This document shows positions 8,012-15,773 of a DNA stretch of 25,149 nt, one piece after another. Within the stretch, counting starts at the first letter, position 1. The number at the start of each line of letters is the position of its first letter. Under the pieces are notes generated by a model. That model saw nothing but the letters and a program-made list of their open reading frames with translations, had not been told where the DNA came from and made no database searches. Made by a program: the position numbers and the translations under genes. The stretch is from Cyanobium sp. NIES-981 (lineage in GTDB: Bacteria; Cyanobacteriota; Cyanobacteriia; PCC-6307; Cyanobiaceae), in contig CAMDSS010000005.1 in the NCBI GenBank assembly GCA_945907085.1, forward strand, positions 1 to 25,149, read 5' to 3'.

Positions 8012-10132
8012 ATGGGCACCCCTCTCTCCACCAGCTCAACCAGCGCAAACGACCCTGGGGCCCTGCCGTTACTGGCGGGGCGCGGCCTTCCCGACTTTGC
8101 GGCCATCACCACGGATCAGGTGGAGCAAGCCATCCCCCACCTCTTGGCCGAACTGAATGGGGAACTCACGGAACTCGAAACCAGGCTGGATGCTCGCTTG
8201 GCCGATGGCCCACCGCTGGGCTGGGCCGAGGTGATGGATCCCCTGCAGCACCTGGGCGAGCGGTTGCGCTGGAGCTGGCGAGTGGTGAGCCATCTCAATG
8301 GGGTCTGCAACACCCCAGAACTGCGCACGGCCCACCAACAGCAACAGGGCAACGTGGTGGCCTTTGGCAACCGGGCCGGCCAAAGCCGCAGCCTCTATCG
8401 CGCCCTTCAGGCCCTGGACCAGGGGGGCTCCGCCCTGGATGCCACCCAACGACGCATTCTCCAAGCCGAGCTGCGGGACATGCAGCTCCGGGGTGTGGGC
8501 CTCGAAGGTGAACAGCAGCTGGCCTTCAATGCCACCACGCAGCACTTGGCCGAACTGGCCACCACCTTTGGCAACCACGTGCTGGATGCCACCAACTCCT
8601 GGAGTCTCACCCTGGGCTCGGAAGCCGAACTGGCGGGCTTGCCCCCCAGCCTCAAGGAGCTCCTGGCTGAGGCGGCCACCGCAGCTGGGGAACCGGGCAA
8701 GTGGCGCATGGGCCTCGACATGCCGCGGGTGGCTCCCTTTCTCAAGTACAGCGAACGGCGGGACCTGCGCGAACGGGTCTACAAAGCGCAGGTGAGCCGG
8801 GCCTCCAGCGGCGAGCTCGACAACCTGCCCCTGATCGAAACGATCCTCAGCCTGCGCCTGCAGCAGGCCCAGCGCCTGGGCTATGGCCATTGGGCCGAGG
8901 TGAGCCTGGCCGCCAAAATGGCGGATTCCGTCGCCTCCGTGGAGCAACTGCTCGAGGAGCTGCGCTGCGCGGCCCTGCCGGTGGCCCTTACAGAACTCGA
9001 GGCCCTGCGCTCCTGTGCCCGCCGCCATGGGGCCCCAGAAGCGGCAGATCTCAAACCCTGGGATGTCAGCTATTGGGCTGAACGGCTGCGGCAGGAGAGT
9101 TTTGAGCTTGATAGCGAAGCCCTACGCCCCTACTTCCCACTCGACAGCGTGCTCCAAGGCCTCTTCAGCCTCTGTGGTCGCCTGTTCAACATCACGATCG
9201 TGGCCGATACGGGTTCAGCTCCCCTTTGGCATCCCGATGTCCAGCATTTTCATGTGTTTGATGCCTCCAGCGGTGAAGCGCTCGCAGCCTTTTACCTGGA
9301 CCCCTTCAGCCGGCCAGGCTCGAAGCGCGGGGGCGCCTGGATGGATGAATGCCTGGGCCGCTCCATCAACAAAGCGGGAGAGCCGGTCCTACCGGTGGCC
9401 TATCTGATCTGCAACCAGAGCCCCCCGGTGGCTGGCACCCCAAGCCTGATGACCTTCGAAGAGGTGGAAACCCTCTTCCATGAATTCGGCCATGGGCTCC
9501 AGCACATGCTCACCACCGTGGAGCGCCCCCAGGCGGCCGGGATCAACAACGTGGAGTGGGATGCGGTGGAACTGCCAAGCCAATTCATGGAGAACTGGTG
9601 TTACGAGCGGGGCACCTTGATGGGCATGGCCAAGCACTGGCAGAGCGGTGAATCCCTGCCCGAAGCGGAATACCAAAAGCTGCTCGCAGCGCGCACCTTC
9701 ATGGGCGGCAGCGCCACCCTGCGCCAAGTGCATTTCGCGCTCACGGATTTAAGGCTCCATAGCGCCTGGTCACCAAGCTGTGGCCAAAGCCCCGACCAGA
9801 TGCGCCGGGAGATCGCCCAAACCACCACCGCCCTGGAGCCCATCGCCGAAGACGCCTTCCTCTGTGCCTTCAGCCACATTTTTGCTGGCGGCTACTCCGC
9901 GGGCTACTACTCCTACAAATGGGCCGAAGTGCTTAGCGCCGATGCCTTCAGTGCCTTTGAAGAAGCGGGCCTCGACCAGGAGGATGCCGTTGTCACCATG
10001 GGCCGCCGCTTCCGGGACACCGTGCTGAGTTGGGGTGGAAGCCGTTCACCCGCCGAGGTGTTTGAGGCGTTCCGGGGCCGGCAGCCCTCCAGCGAAGCCC
10101 TGATCCGCCATTCAGGTTTGGCGGTGGCGTGA
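8012..10132 (+). CDS. prlC: Oligopeptidase A-type M3 metallopeptidase
   Basis: Cytosolic zinc endopeptidase of family M3 (thimet oligopeptidase/oligopeptidase A) that degrades short peptides, including products of larger proteases and cleaved signal peptides. The 706-residue length matches the family (E. coli about 680). The zinc motif is HEFGH at residues 490-494, and the third ligand is E520 in DAVELPSQFMENW, 30 residues after the first histidine, as in thimet oligopeptidase. The C-terminal segment FAGGYSAGYYSYKWAEVLSADAF is the family's substrate-binding Tyr/Gly loop. The long N-terminal helical region (residues about 15-330) is also typical. No signal peptide is seen. The ATG at 8012 starts shortly before the conserved region. 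It converges with the hydrolase gene 82 bases downstream. Confidence 0.94.
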   Translation: MGTPLSTSSTSANDPGALPLLAGRGLPDFAAITTDQVEQAIPHLLAELNGELTELETRLDARLADGPPLGWAEVMDPLQHLGERLRWSWRVVSHLNGVCNTPELRTAHQQQQGNVVAFGNRAGQSRSLYRALQALDQGGSALDATQRRILQAELRDMQLRGVGLEGEQQLAFNATTQHLAELATTFGNHVLDATNSWSLTLGSEAELAGLPPSLKELLAEAATAAGEPGKWRMGLDMPRVAPFLKYSERRDLRERVYKAQVSRASSGELDNLPLIETILSLRLQQAQRLGYGHWAEVSLAAKMADSVASVEQLLEELRCAALPVALTELEALRSCARRHGAPEAADLKPWDVSYWAERLRQESFELDSEALRPYFPLDSVLQGLFSLCGRLFNITIVADTGSAPLWHPDVQHFHVFDASSGEALAAFYLDPFSRPGSKRGGAWMDECLGRSINKAGEPVLPVAYLICNQSPPVAGTPSLMTFEEVETLFHEFGHGLQHMLTTVERPQAAGINNVEWDAVELPSQFMENWCYERGTLMGMAKHWQSGESLPEAEYQKLLAARTFMGGSATLRQVHFALTDLRLHSAWSPSCGQSPDQMRREIAQTTTALEPIAEDAFLCAFSHIFAGGYSAGYYSYKWAEVLSADAFSAFEEAGLDQEDAVVTMGRRFRDTVLSWGGSRSPAEVFEAFRGRQPSSEALIRHSGLAVA

Positions 10133-10214
10133 AATCCCCCGCTCAAAAACCCAGCGCCTGAACACCGCAACGCAATCCGGAACTGCAGAACTGAACTGCA
10201 CACCTGGACTCCGC

Positions 10215-10820
10215 TCAAGGCGCCAGCAACGCCTCAACCAACAGATCCAAGGACCGCGGATGGGCGATGAGTTGCCGGTGGGTCCAGACCGGCACATCTT
10301 GCCGGGGACCGACGGGCAGGGTGGCCCGCCAACCGGGAAAGACGGTGATATCTGTGCAAGAGAAAAAACTCTTGCAGGCAACTCTCTCCAAAGCAGAAGG
10401 ATCCCCGTTCAGGCGGCGCAGCAGGCGACTGCCAACTTTCATGTCGGCAATGCCGGCCAAAAGAACCCTTGGCACCAATTGGGCGGCCAACGTCCCCCGC
10501 TGGGGACTACCCACGCACCAAAACCGGCGGGTACGGCCATGGCCGCCCATCCACTGCAGCCAGGTGCGGGCCACAACCCCACCCATGGAGAACCCAAGCA
10601 GATCAATGGGCTGATCGGGCCCAAAGCGCTCCTCAATCCCATCTCCCAGGCGTTGGGCCAGCACCTCAAGGGGCGGGTAGCCCAAGCCATGGGGCAAATG
10701 GGGGATCCAGAGGTCCGGACGCCGCCCATCCAAACGGGTCTCCAAGCGTCGAAACAGCTGGGGGGTATCCCACAGGCCGTGCACAAGCACCAGGGGGGTC
10801 GTCTGCGTCGTCCCCATCAT
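10215..10820 (-). CDS. Alpha/beta hydrolase, lipase/esterase-like
   Basis: A 201-residue alpha/beta-hydrolase. The N-terminal LVLVHGLWDTPQLF supplies the oxyanion-hole HG (residues 14-15), and the nucleophile elbow is LLGFSMGGVVARTW with S78. A histidine in WTHRQLIAHP near the C-terminus is the likely catalytic base. The context SMGG and the CVGSPQRGT segment resemble small triacylglycerol lipase or thioesterase-like proteins; the substrate cannot be told from sequence. There is no signal peptide, so it is probably cytosolic. Its start codon directly abuts the rlmH stop (no intervening base), so the two are surely co-translated on the minus strand. A second ATG codon follows the first immediately; either could be used. 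Confidence 0.85.
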   Translation of the reverse strand: MMGTTQTTPLVLVHGLWDTPQLFRRLETRLDGRRPDLWIPHLPHGLGYPPLEVLAQRLGDGIEERFGPDQPIDLLGFSMGGVVARTWLQWMGGHGRTRRFWCVGSPQRGTLAAQLVPRVLLAGIADMKVGSRLLRRLNGDPSALERVACKSFFSCTDITVFPGWRATLPVGPRQDVPVWTHRQLIAHPRSLDLLVEALLAP

Positions 10821-11258
10821 TTAGGCCTTGTGGTACGGACCACCTTGAAGGATCGTCACCCCACGATAAATCTGCTCAACCAAGAGCAGCCGGGCAATCT
10901 CGTGGGGGAACGTCATCGGCGAGAGACTGAGCTTGGCCATGGCCTTGGCCTTCAGCGAAGGGGCCAATCCCTCCGCCCCACCGATCACCAGGGCGATGCG
11001 GTCGGAGGCCAGGCCATCCAGCCAATGGGCAAACCCCACCGAATCAAAGTGGCTCCCCTCTTCCGTGAGAACCACCAGGCGCTCTCCTGGCAGTAAGAGG
11101 CCCCAGACGGCATCAGCCTCTTTCTCAGGGGTGGAATCCTTCACTTCAACAACGCTCAGGCCAGGAAGCCGCTTGAGGTAAATGGCAAGACCATCACACA
11201 CCCAACGCTTGCGGACTTTGCCAACGGCAATCACCCGCAGCCGCGAGGGGTTGATCAT
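10821..11258 (-). CDS. rlmH: 23S rRNA (pseudouridine1915-N3)-methyltransferase RlmH
   Basis: SPOUT-family methyltransferase that methylates pseudouridine 1915 in helix 69 of 23S rRNA on the assembled ribosome. The 145-residue protein starts with INPSRLRVIAVGK, has the S-adenosylmethionine-binding segment LVIGGAEGL (91-98), TFPHE (116-120), RLLLVEQIYR and the invariant C-terminal GGPYHK (139-144). The frame remains open upstream to 11429, but the family begins right after the ATG at 11258, so the shorter form is chosen. The gene is divergent from the NahK-like gene, and its promoter should lie in the 110 bases beyond 11258. Confidence 0.95.
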   Translation of the reverse strand: MINPSRLRVIAVGKVRKRWVCDGLAIYLKRLPGLSVVEVKDSTPEKEADAVWGLLLPGERLVVLTEEGSHFDSVGFAHWLDGLASDRIALVIGGAEGLAPSLKAKAMAKLSLSPMTFPHEIARLLLVEQIYRGVTILQGGPYHKA

Positions 11259-11307
11259 GGCTTCAAGGTCAGCACTCACCGAGATCCCAGCCTGGAAAGA
11301 TCCTACG

Positions 11308-11321
11308 GACAGGTGCCTGTC
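11308..11321. promoter_or_regulatory. Inverted repeat in the rlmH / kinase divergent region (candidate operator)
   Basis: GACAGG-TG-CCTGTC is a perfect 6-bp inverted repeat with a two-base centre, lying between two divergent genes. Its position fits a repressor site, but a repeat of this size can occur by chance in 25 kb and no convincing -10/-35 pair is seen next to it. Confidence 0.25.
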
Positions 11322-11412
11322 AGTCATGCCAGGATTGCGGTCTTGATACCTACCGGAGAGCCACATTCTGGACGTTCTCAAGGCCATCGCAACCCAATTC
11401 CAGATCGGAGGC

Positions 11413-12507
11413 GTGATCACCAGCATCACACCCCTGGGAGAGGGGAATGTGAATGAAACCTATCAAGTGACGTGCGAAGAGACTCTCTTTCAGGACCAAC
11501 TCCTGCCGGGCCAAATTTCCCAGGAACAACTGTTGCGGCGCTATGTGATGCAACGCATCAACACAACTGTCTTTCCCAGGCCCGAACTGGTGATGGCCAA
11601 TATCAACATTCTGGCCAACCACGTGGCCTCGCGCCCCTTGGAGAGAGGTTGGGTGATGCCAACGGCGATACCGATCCGCCATTCAGACCAAACCTGGCTG
11701 GAGCAGGAGGGACAGTTCTGGCGGATGCTCACCTTTGTGGAAAACGCCCAGACGCTTCAAACCATCGGATCAAGCCACGAGGCCCAACAAGTTGGGCGGG
11801 CCCTGGGGGTGTTTCACCACTTGGTGAGTGATATCCCAGCTGATGCGCTAGCCGATACCTTGCCGGGCTTCCACGTAACCCCTGGCTACTTCCAGACATT
11901 TAAGGATGGGCTGGCAAAAGCGGTGGCAACACCGCCATTCTCCATCTCTCCCGAACTGGAAGCCTGCCTCGAGTTTGTCGATCAGAGGGCTGGGCGGGTC
12001 GACGTCCTCGAAGCAGCCCTTGCCAGAGGTGAACTTCAGACCAGGCCGATCCATGGAGACCCCAAGGTGAACAATGTGATGCTTTGCAGCACATCTGGCC
12101 GTGCCCTCGCCATGGTCGATCTGGATACGGTCAAACCTGGACTCGTGCACTATGACATCGGCGACTGTTGCCGATCTGGCTGCAATCGCCAGGGCGAAGA
12201 GACTGAAGACCTTGACTCCGTCTTCTTTGACCTAGGCCTCTGTGAAGCCATTTTAGAAGGCTATCTCTCCGCTGCCAAGGAAACACTCAACAGCCACGAC
12301 TTTGACTACATCTACGACGCCATTCACCTAATCACATTTGAATTAGGCCTAAGGTTCCTAACCGACCATCTCGCCGGCAATACCTATTTCAAGGTCAATC
12401 GTCCTGCCCACAATCTCCACAGGGCGAAGGTGCAGTTCAAGTTGGTTGAAAGTATTGAACAACAAGAAACCAGCATCCGCGCGATTGCGGAGCGATTACG
12501 GCCTTGA
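11413..12507 (+). CDS. Aminoglycoside-phosphotransferase-fold kinase, N-acetylhexosamine 1-kinase (NahK)-like
   Basis: Resembles NahK-type anomeric sugar kinases, which make hexosamine 1-phosphates. Supporting motifs are the N-terminal PLGEGNVNETYQV, RRYVMQRINTTVFPRPELVMANI, the catalytic loop HGDPKVNNVM (H214, D216, N221) and the metal-binding VDLDTVKPGLVHYDIGD (D236, D238). These residue numbers count from the GTG at 11413. That GTG is the first standard start codon in this frame, yet the in-frame sequence upstream (DVLKAIATQFQIGG from 11371) already looks like the family's first helix. The frame is open from 11347, right after a TGA, with no ATG, GTG or TTG; a CTG at 11368 lies 9 bases after GGAG (11355-11358), and an ATT at 11365 lies 6 bases after it. 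The true start is therefore probably upstream and non-canonical. The stop overlaps a possible TTG of the next gene. The substrate is inferred, not proven. Confidence 0.85.
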   Translation: MITSITPLGEGNVNETYQVTCEETLFQDQLLPGQISQEQLLRRYVMQRINTTVFPRPELVMANINILANHVASRPLERGWVMPTAIPIRHSDQTWLEQEGQFWRMLTFVENAQTLQTIGSSHEAQQVGRALGVFHHLVSDIPADALADTLPGFHVTPGYFQTFKDGLAKAVATPPFSISPELEACLEFVDQRAGRVDVLEAALARGELQTRPIHGDPKVNNVMLCSTSGRALAMVDLDTVKPGLVHYDIGDCCRSGCNRQGEETEDLDSVFFDLGLCEAILEGYLSAAKETLNSHDFDYIYDAIHLITFELGLRFLTDHLAGNTYFKVNRPAHNLHRAKVQFKLVESIEQQETSIRAIAERLRP

Positions 12508-12515
12508 CTCTCCCC

Positions 12516-13118
12516 ATGGAAACCCAAACAAGCCCAACCCAAGCAAGTCCGATCCAAACAAGCCCAACTCAACCAGCCACATTGCAGCACTTTCAGCTGA
12601 CGCCCTTCGATCCCCTTCCGGTCGAATGCAATCTCAGTGTGGGCGGTCAGATCAGTCGACCCACTCCTGAAACCATTCAGATCCATTACCAAGTAACCGG
12701 CGACCTGAATGCCGTCGTCATTCCCCAGAGAACAAACCCACCATTCCGTCGCGACGAACTCTGGACGACCACCTGCCTGGAATTGTTCATCGGCGCAAAA
12801 GAGTCGACGCCCTATTGGGAGTTCAACCTATCCCCCAATGGGGACTGGAACATCTACAAGCTGAGCGATTACAGAAGCAACCTCACGCCCGACCTGGCCT
12901 ATCAAGACCTCGCCAATGCAATCCACAGCAAAGCAAGTCAATTTGAGCTCAACGTGGTTTGTCCAATTCCAGCAGATCTCAAGGCATCCCCGAGGCTGGA
13001 CGTTGCCCTCTGCGCTGTGATTCAGTTCAAACAGGGACCAATCAGCTACTGGGCCCTGAACCACGGCGGAGCGGAAGCGGATTTCCATCGCCGCGATGGC
13101 TTTGTCCTCAGCCTTTAG
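12516..13118 (+). CDS. DOMON-like domain protein
   Basis: A 200-residue protein whose body (about residues 25-200) resembles the DOMON-like family related to carbohydrate-binding module 9: a beta-rich fold with WTTTCLELFIGAKES, YWEFNLSPNGDWNIYKL and a C-terminal YWALNHGGAEADFHRR. Related domains bind haem or sugars, but the ligand here is unknown. The N-terminus carries three pentapeptide repeats of the form (T/I)Q(T/A)SP, which look disordered. There is no signal peptide. The ATG at 12516 is chosen; a TTG at 12504 overlaps the stop of the upstream kinase (TTGA) and would add four residues. The tight spacing suggests that it works with, or is translated with, the NahK-like kinase. Confidence 0.8.
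   Translation: METQTSPTQASPIQTSPTQPATLQHFQLTPFDPLPVECNLSVGGQISRPTPETIQIHYQVTGDLNAVVIPQRTNPPFRRDELWTTTCLELFIGAKESTPYWEFNLSPNGDWNIYKLSDYRSNLTPDLAYQDLANAIHSKASQFELNVVCPIPADLKASPRLDVALCAVIQFKQGPISYWALNHGGAEADFHRRDGFVLSL
12524..12568 (+). repeat. 15-base tandem repeat coding TQTSP-type pentapeptides
   Basis: CCAAACAAGCCCAAC occurs exactly at 12524-12538 and 12554-12568, with a degenerate copy CCAAGCAAGTCCGAT between them at 12539-12553. It lies in frame at the N-terminus of the DOMON-like gene and encodes three QxSP-containing pentapeptides. Confidence 0.8.
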
Positions 13119-13142
13119 GCCGCCTTCAAGACCGCCTCACAG

Positions 13143-13511
13143 TCACCAGCGGCGGTAGCGCTCAATGGCCACAAGCCCACCAAAACCGGGCACTGGTGCC
13201 TGGCATTTGCACAACTGCAGATGGATCGGGATCGCCCCATAGAGCTGCTCAACCAGGTCAAGAATGCGCTCGCTGTAGAACTCAATGGTTTGACAGCCCA
13301 GCTCCCGGGCCTGGCCCTGCAGGGCTGCAATCAGCTGGCTGTAATCCAGGGTGTCGGCCAAAGCATCGCTGCTGGCTATGGCGCTGCAATCCAGGCCAAG
13401 GCGGAGATCGAGTTCAAACCATTGACCCTCAAGCTGCTCAAAGGCGAGCACCCCCACGTGGCTCCAAAGCTTGAGCCCCCGCACATGGAGGCAATCGCGC
13501 TCAACGGCCAT
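13143..13511 (-). CDS. folB: Dihydroneopterin aldolase
   Basis: Converts 7,8-dihydroneopterin to 6-hydroxymethyl-7,8-dihydropterin and glycolaldehyde in tetrahydrofolate synthesis. The 122-residue length equals that of E. coli FolB. Seen features are the N-terminal LHVRGLKLWSHVGVLAFEQ with the substrate-binding glutamate (E25), DTLDYSQL (54-60), the GCQTIEFYSERI segment and the catalytic lysine in LCKCQAP (K102). The ATG at 13511 gives the family-typical start a few residues before the first strand; the frame is open further upstream, but only opposite proA. It starts 2 bases after the proA stop, so it is the last gene of the tamB-ROK-proA-folB run. Confidence 0.93.
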   Translation of the reverse strand: MAVERDCLHVRGLKLWSHVGVLAFEQLEGQWFELDLRLGLDCSAIASSDALADTLDYSQLIAALQGQARELGCQTIEFYSERILDLVEQLYGAIPIHLQLCKCQAPVPGFGGLVAIERYRRW

Positions 13512-13513
13512 GG

Positions 13514-14833
13514 CTAAAGGGGGAGGGAGCGGTGCAGAAAGGCTTTGGCCCCACTGGCGTAATCGGCAGCAATATGGCCCTCGCCCCGCAGGCGATAGCG
13601 GTAGGTGACCAAACCCTCCAAGCCCACGGGCCCCCGGGGCGGCAGGGTTTGGGTGCTGATGCCCACCTCGGCGCCGAAGCCATAGCGGAAGCCATCGGCA
13701 AAGCGGGTGGAGCAATTGAGATAGACGCCAGCACTATCCACGGAGGCCAAAAAGCGATCGGCCGAGGCCCCATCGGCCGTGCAAATGGCATCGGTATGGC
13801 GGGAGCCAAAGGCGCGAATGTGCTCGAGGGCAGCCTCCAGATCAGGCACCACCTTGATGGCCAGAATCAGGTCGGAGTACTCGGTCGTCCAGTCCTCCTC
13901 GGTGGCGGCATGGCTGACGCCAAGGGCCATGGCCGCTGCATCCCCCCGCAACTCCACCCCGGCGGCCGGGAAGGCCCCAACCACCATGGGCACAAACTCT
14001 GCCGCGATGGCCTGGTGCACCAGCAGGGTTTCGATGGCATTGCAGGCCGCCGGGTATTGGGTTTTGGAATCCAGGGCCACCCGCAGGGCCAGGGGTAAAT
14101 CGGCGGAACGGTCCACATACAGGTGACACACCCCATCGGCATGGCCCAGCACGGGAATGCGGGTGTTGTCTTGGATGAAACGCACCAGCTCGTTCGAGCC
14201 CCTGGGAATAATCAAATCCACCAAGCCGTCCAGCTTGAGGAGGCCCAGGCTTTCCTCCCTACTGGTCAAAAGCTCCAGGGCCTGGGGTGAAACCTCACTG
14301 TTGGCCAGGCCCTGACGCAGGGCCGAGAGGATCGCTGTGCAGCTGCGGTTGGCCTCCCGTCCGCCCTTGAGCAGGGCCCCGTTGCCCGAGCGGATGGCGA
14401 GGGAGGCGATCTGCATGACCGCATCCGGACGAGCTTCAAAAATCACCCCCAGCACCCCAAGGGGCACGGAAACCCGCTCCAGCACCAAGCCCTCATCGAG
14501 TTCGCAATGGAGCTGGCGTTGGCCCAGGGGATCGGCCAAGGCCGCCACCTGGCGGACGCCGGCGATGGCTCCATCCAGTTTGGGGCCATCCAATTTGAGC
14601 CGGGCCACCAAGGCCGAAGCCAATCCTTGCTGAGCAGCGGCGTCTAAATCAGCCCCATTGGCCGACAGGATTTCCGAGCGGGCCGCCTCGAGGGCATCTG
14701 CCATGGCCAGGACCGCCGCTTGGCGCTGGCCATCACTGCACTGGCCCAGGGCCATGGCACTGCGGCGCACGCCAGCAGCGCGCTCGAGCAGGGCAGGACT
14801 GGGGTCCGGAACCGCCATCACAGAAGAGGTCAT
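13514..14833 (-). CDS. proA: Glutamate-5-semialdehyde dehydrogenase (gamma-glutamyl phosphate reductase)
   Basis: Second step of proline synthesis: NADPH-dependent reduction of gamma-glutamyl phosphate to glutamate-5-semialdehyde. The 439-residue protein belongs to the aldehyde dehydrogenase fold. The catalytic cysteine is C264 in YPAACNAIETLL. Other family blocks are VPLGVLGVIFEARPDA, KGGREANRS, DLIIPRGSNELVRFI and the C-terminal TEEDWTTEYSDLILAIKVV and FGAEVGISTQ. The start is taken at the ATG at 14831-14833; an ATG five codons later (14818) is an alternative. It starts 8 bases beyond the ROK-kinase stop and ends 2 bases before folB, so translational coupling is likely. proB is not in the window. 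Confidence 0.95.
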   Translation of the reverse strand: MTSSVMAVPDPSPALLERAAGVRRSAMALGQCSDGQRQAAVLAMADALEAARSEILSANGADLDAAAQQGLASALVARLKLDGPKLDGAIAGVRQVAALADPLGQRQLHCELDEGLVLERVSVPLGVLGVIFEARPDAVMQIASLAIRSGNGALLKGGREANRSCTAILSALRQGLANSEVSPQALELLTSREESLGLLKLDGLVDLIIPRGSNELVRFIQDNTRIPVLGHADGVCHLYVDRSADLPLALRVALDSKTQYPAACNAIETLLVHQAIAAEFVPMVVGAFPAAGVELRGDAAAMALGVSHAATEEDWTTEYSDLILAIKVVPDLEAALEHIRAFGSRHTDAICTADGASADRFLASVDSAGVYLNCSTRFADGFRYGFGAEVGISTQTLPPRGPVGLEGLVTYRYRLRGEGHIAADYASGAKAFLHRSLPL

Positions 14834-14840
14834 CTGCCCA

Positions 14841-15761
14841 TCATCCCAAGTCGTCCGGGAGCACACGATCCAGCGGGAAGCGGTCCAGCGCCAACTTGGC
14901 CGCACCGAGGCGACCTGCGCCGTTGCCGAGCTGGCAACGCTCCAGCGCCAATCCTTCCCGGCTGACGGGGGAGACCCGCAGGGTGATCTCCTCCCAAGCC
15001 GCCGGCAAGAAGTGGTGGCTCGCCGCACTTAAGCCCCCCCCCACCAACACCAACTCAGGCGTGAACTGATAAATCAACGAACTCAAACCAATCCCCAACA
15101 GCCGGCCATAGCTGCGCCAAATCGCCAGTGCAGGGGCCTCCCCAGCATCGGCCTGCTCACACAAAACGGCAGGATCCAAAGGGCTCAAGCGCCCCAATCC
15201 GGCAATGCTGCAGTACTGCTCCAACGACCCCCGGTTGCCGCTTTGGCAAGGGGGCCCATCCGGATTGATGCCGATCAAGCCAGGTTCGGGGGCCGCGCCG
15301 CTGCGGCCGGTAAACAGCTCTCCCCCCAACAACACCCCACCACCCACGCCGGTGCCCAGGGTGAGCAACAACACATCGGACGCCTGCTGGGCAGCGCCCA
15401 GCCAATGCTCACCCACCAGGGCGCAATTGGCGTCATTGGCGGTGGTCACCCGTCGATCGAGCTTGGGCTCGAGCCAATCAGCCAGGGGCACATCCAGCCA
15501 ACCGGGCAGGTTGATGGCCACGCGGGCAATACGACCCCAGCGATCGCTGGGGCCGGGATGGCCAATGCCCACCCGGGTGGCCAGCCGATCGGGATCTAAC
15601 GCCTCCACCGCCTCGGCAATCGCCATGGTGACGCCCCCCGGCATCGCCGGCTGGGGGGTGGGAATCTCCAAGGCCTGGAGCAGGGAGCCATCGCAGCGAA
15701 ACCGGCCCAGCTTGATCGCCGTACCACCGATATCGACACCAATCAGCTGGTCCTGCTCCAT
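14841..15761 (-). CDS. ROK family kinase, glucokinase-like, with a degenerate zinc motif
   Basis: A 306-residue protein of the ROK (repressor, ORF, kinase) family without the DNA-binding domain, so it should be a sugar kinase. The phosphate loop is GVDIGGTAIK (8-17), the catalytic aspartate is D110 in TANDANCALVG, and the second phosphate loop is GTGVGGG (136-142). The family's zinc site is normally a histidine in a GH motif plus CxCGxxGCxE; here the corresponding residues are GL (161-162) and CQSGNRGSLE (172-181), so the histidine and two of three cysteines are gone. Either zinc is not needed or the enzyme differs in specificity. It starts 12 bases after the tamB stop and ends 7 bases before proA. 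Substrate unknown; glucose, fructose or N-acetylmannosamine are possible. Confidence 0.88.
   Translation of the reverse strand: MEQDQLIGVDIGGTAIKLGRFRCDGSLLQALEIPTPQPAMPGGVTMAIAEAVEALDPDRLATRVGIGHPGPSDRWGRIARVAINLPGWLDVPLADWLEPKLDRRVTTANDANCALVGEHWLGAAQQASDVLLLTLGTGVGGGVLLGGELFTGRSGAAPEPGLIGINPDGPPCQSGNRGSLEQYCSIAGLGRLSPLDPAVLCEQADAGEAPALAIWRSYGRLLGIGLSSLIYQFTPELVLVGGGLSAASHHFLPAAWEEITLRVSPVSREGLALERCQLGNGAGRLGAAKLALDRFPLDRVLPDDLG
15535..15552. repeat. 18-bp perfect palindrome containing a HIP1 octamer
   Basis: CCCCAGCGATCGCTGGGG reads identically on both strands. Its centre GCGATCGC (15540-15547) is the highly iterated palindrome HIP1 common in many cyanobacterial genomes. It lies inside the ROK-kinase coding sequence. 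I noticed no other exact HIP1 copy in this window. Confidence 0.8.
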
Positions 15762-15773
15762 CGGATCGTTGGT

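Noticed and set aside
10133..10214. Possible terminator between the convergent prlC and hydrolase genes
   Set aside because: Short direct repeats of AACTGCA type are present, but no stem with a T tract was found.
10260..11096. 278-codon plus-strand frame across the hydrolase and rlmH genes
   Set aside because: It is antisense to two recognised genes and has no recognisable domain.
11259..11429. Extension of the rlmH frame beyond its ATG at 11258
   Set aside because: RlmH proteins start where the shorter form starts; the extra part overlaps the divergent kinase gene.
13512..13715. Extension of the folB frame upstream into proA
   Set aside because: It is antiparallel in another frame of proA, and FolB length (122) already fits from 13511.
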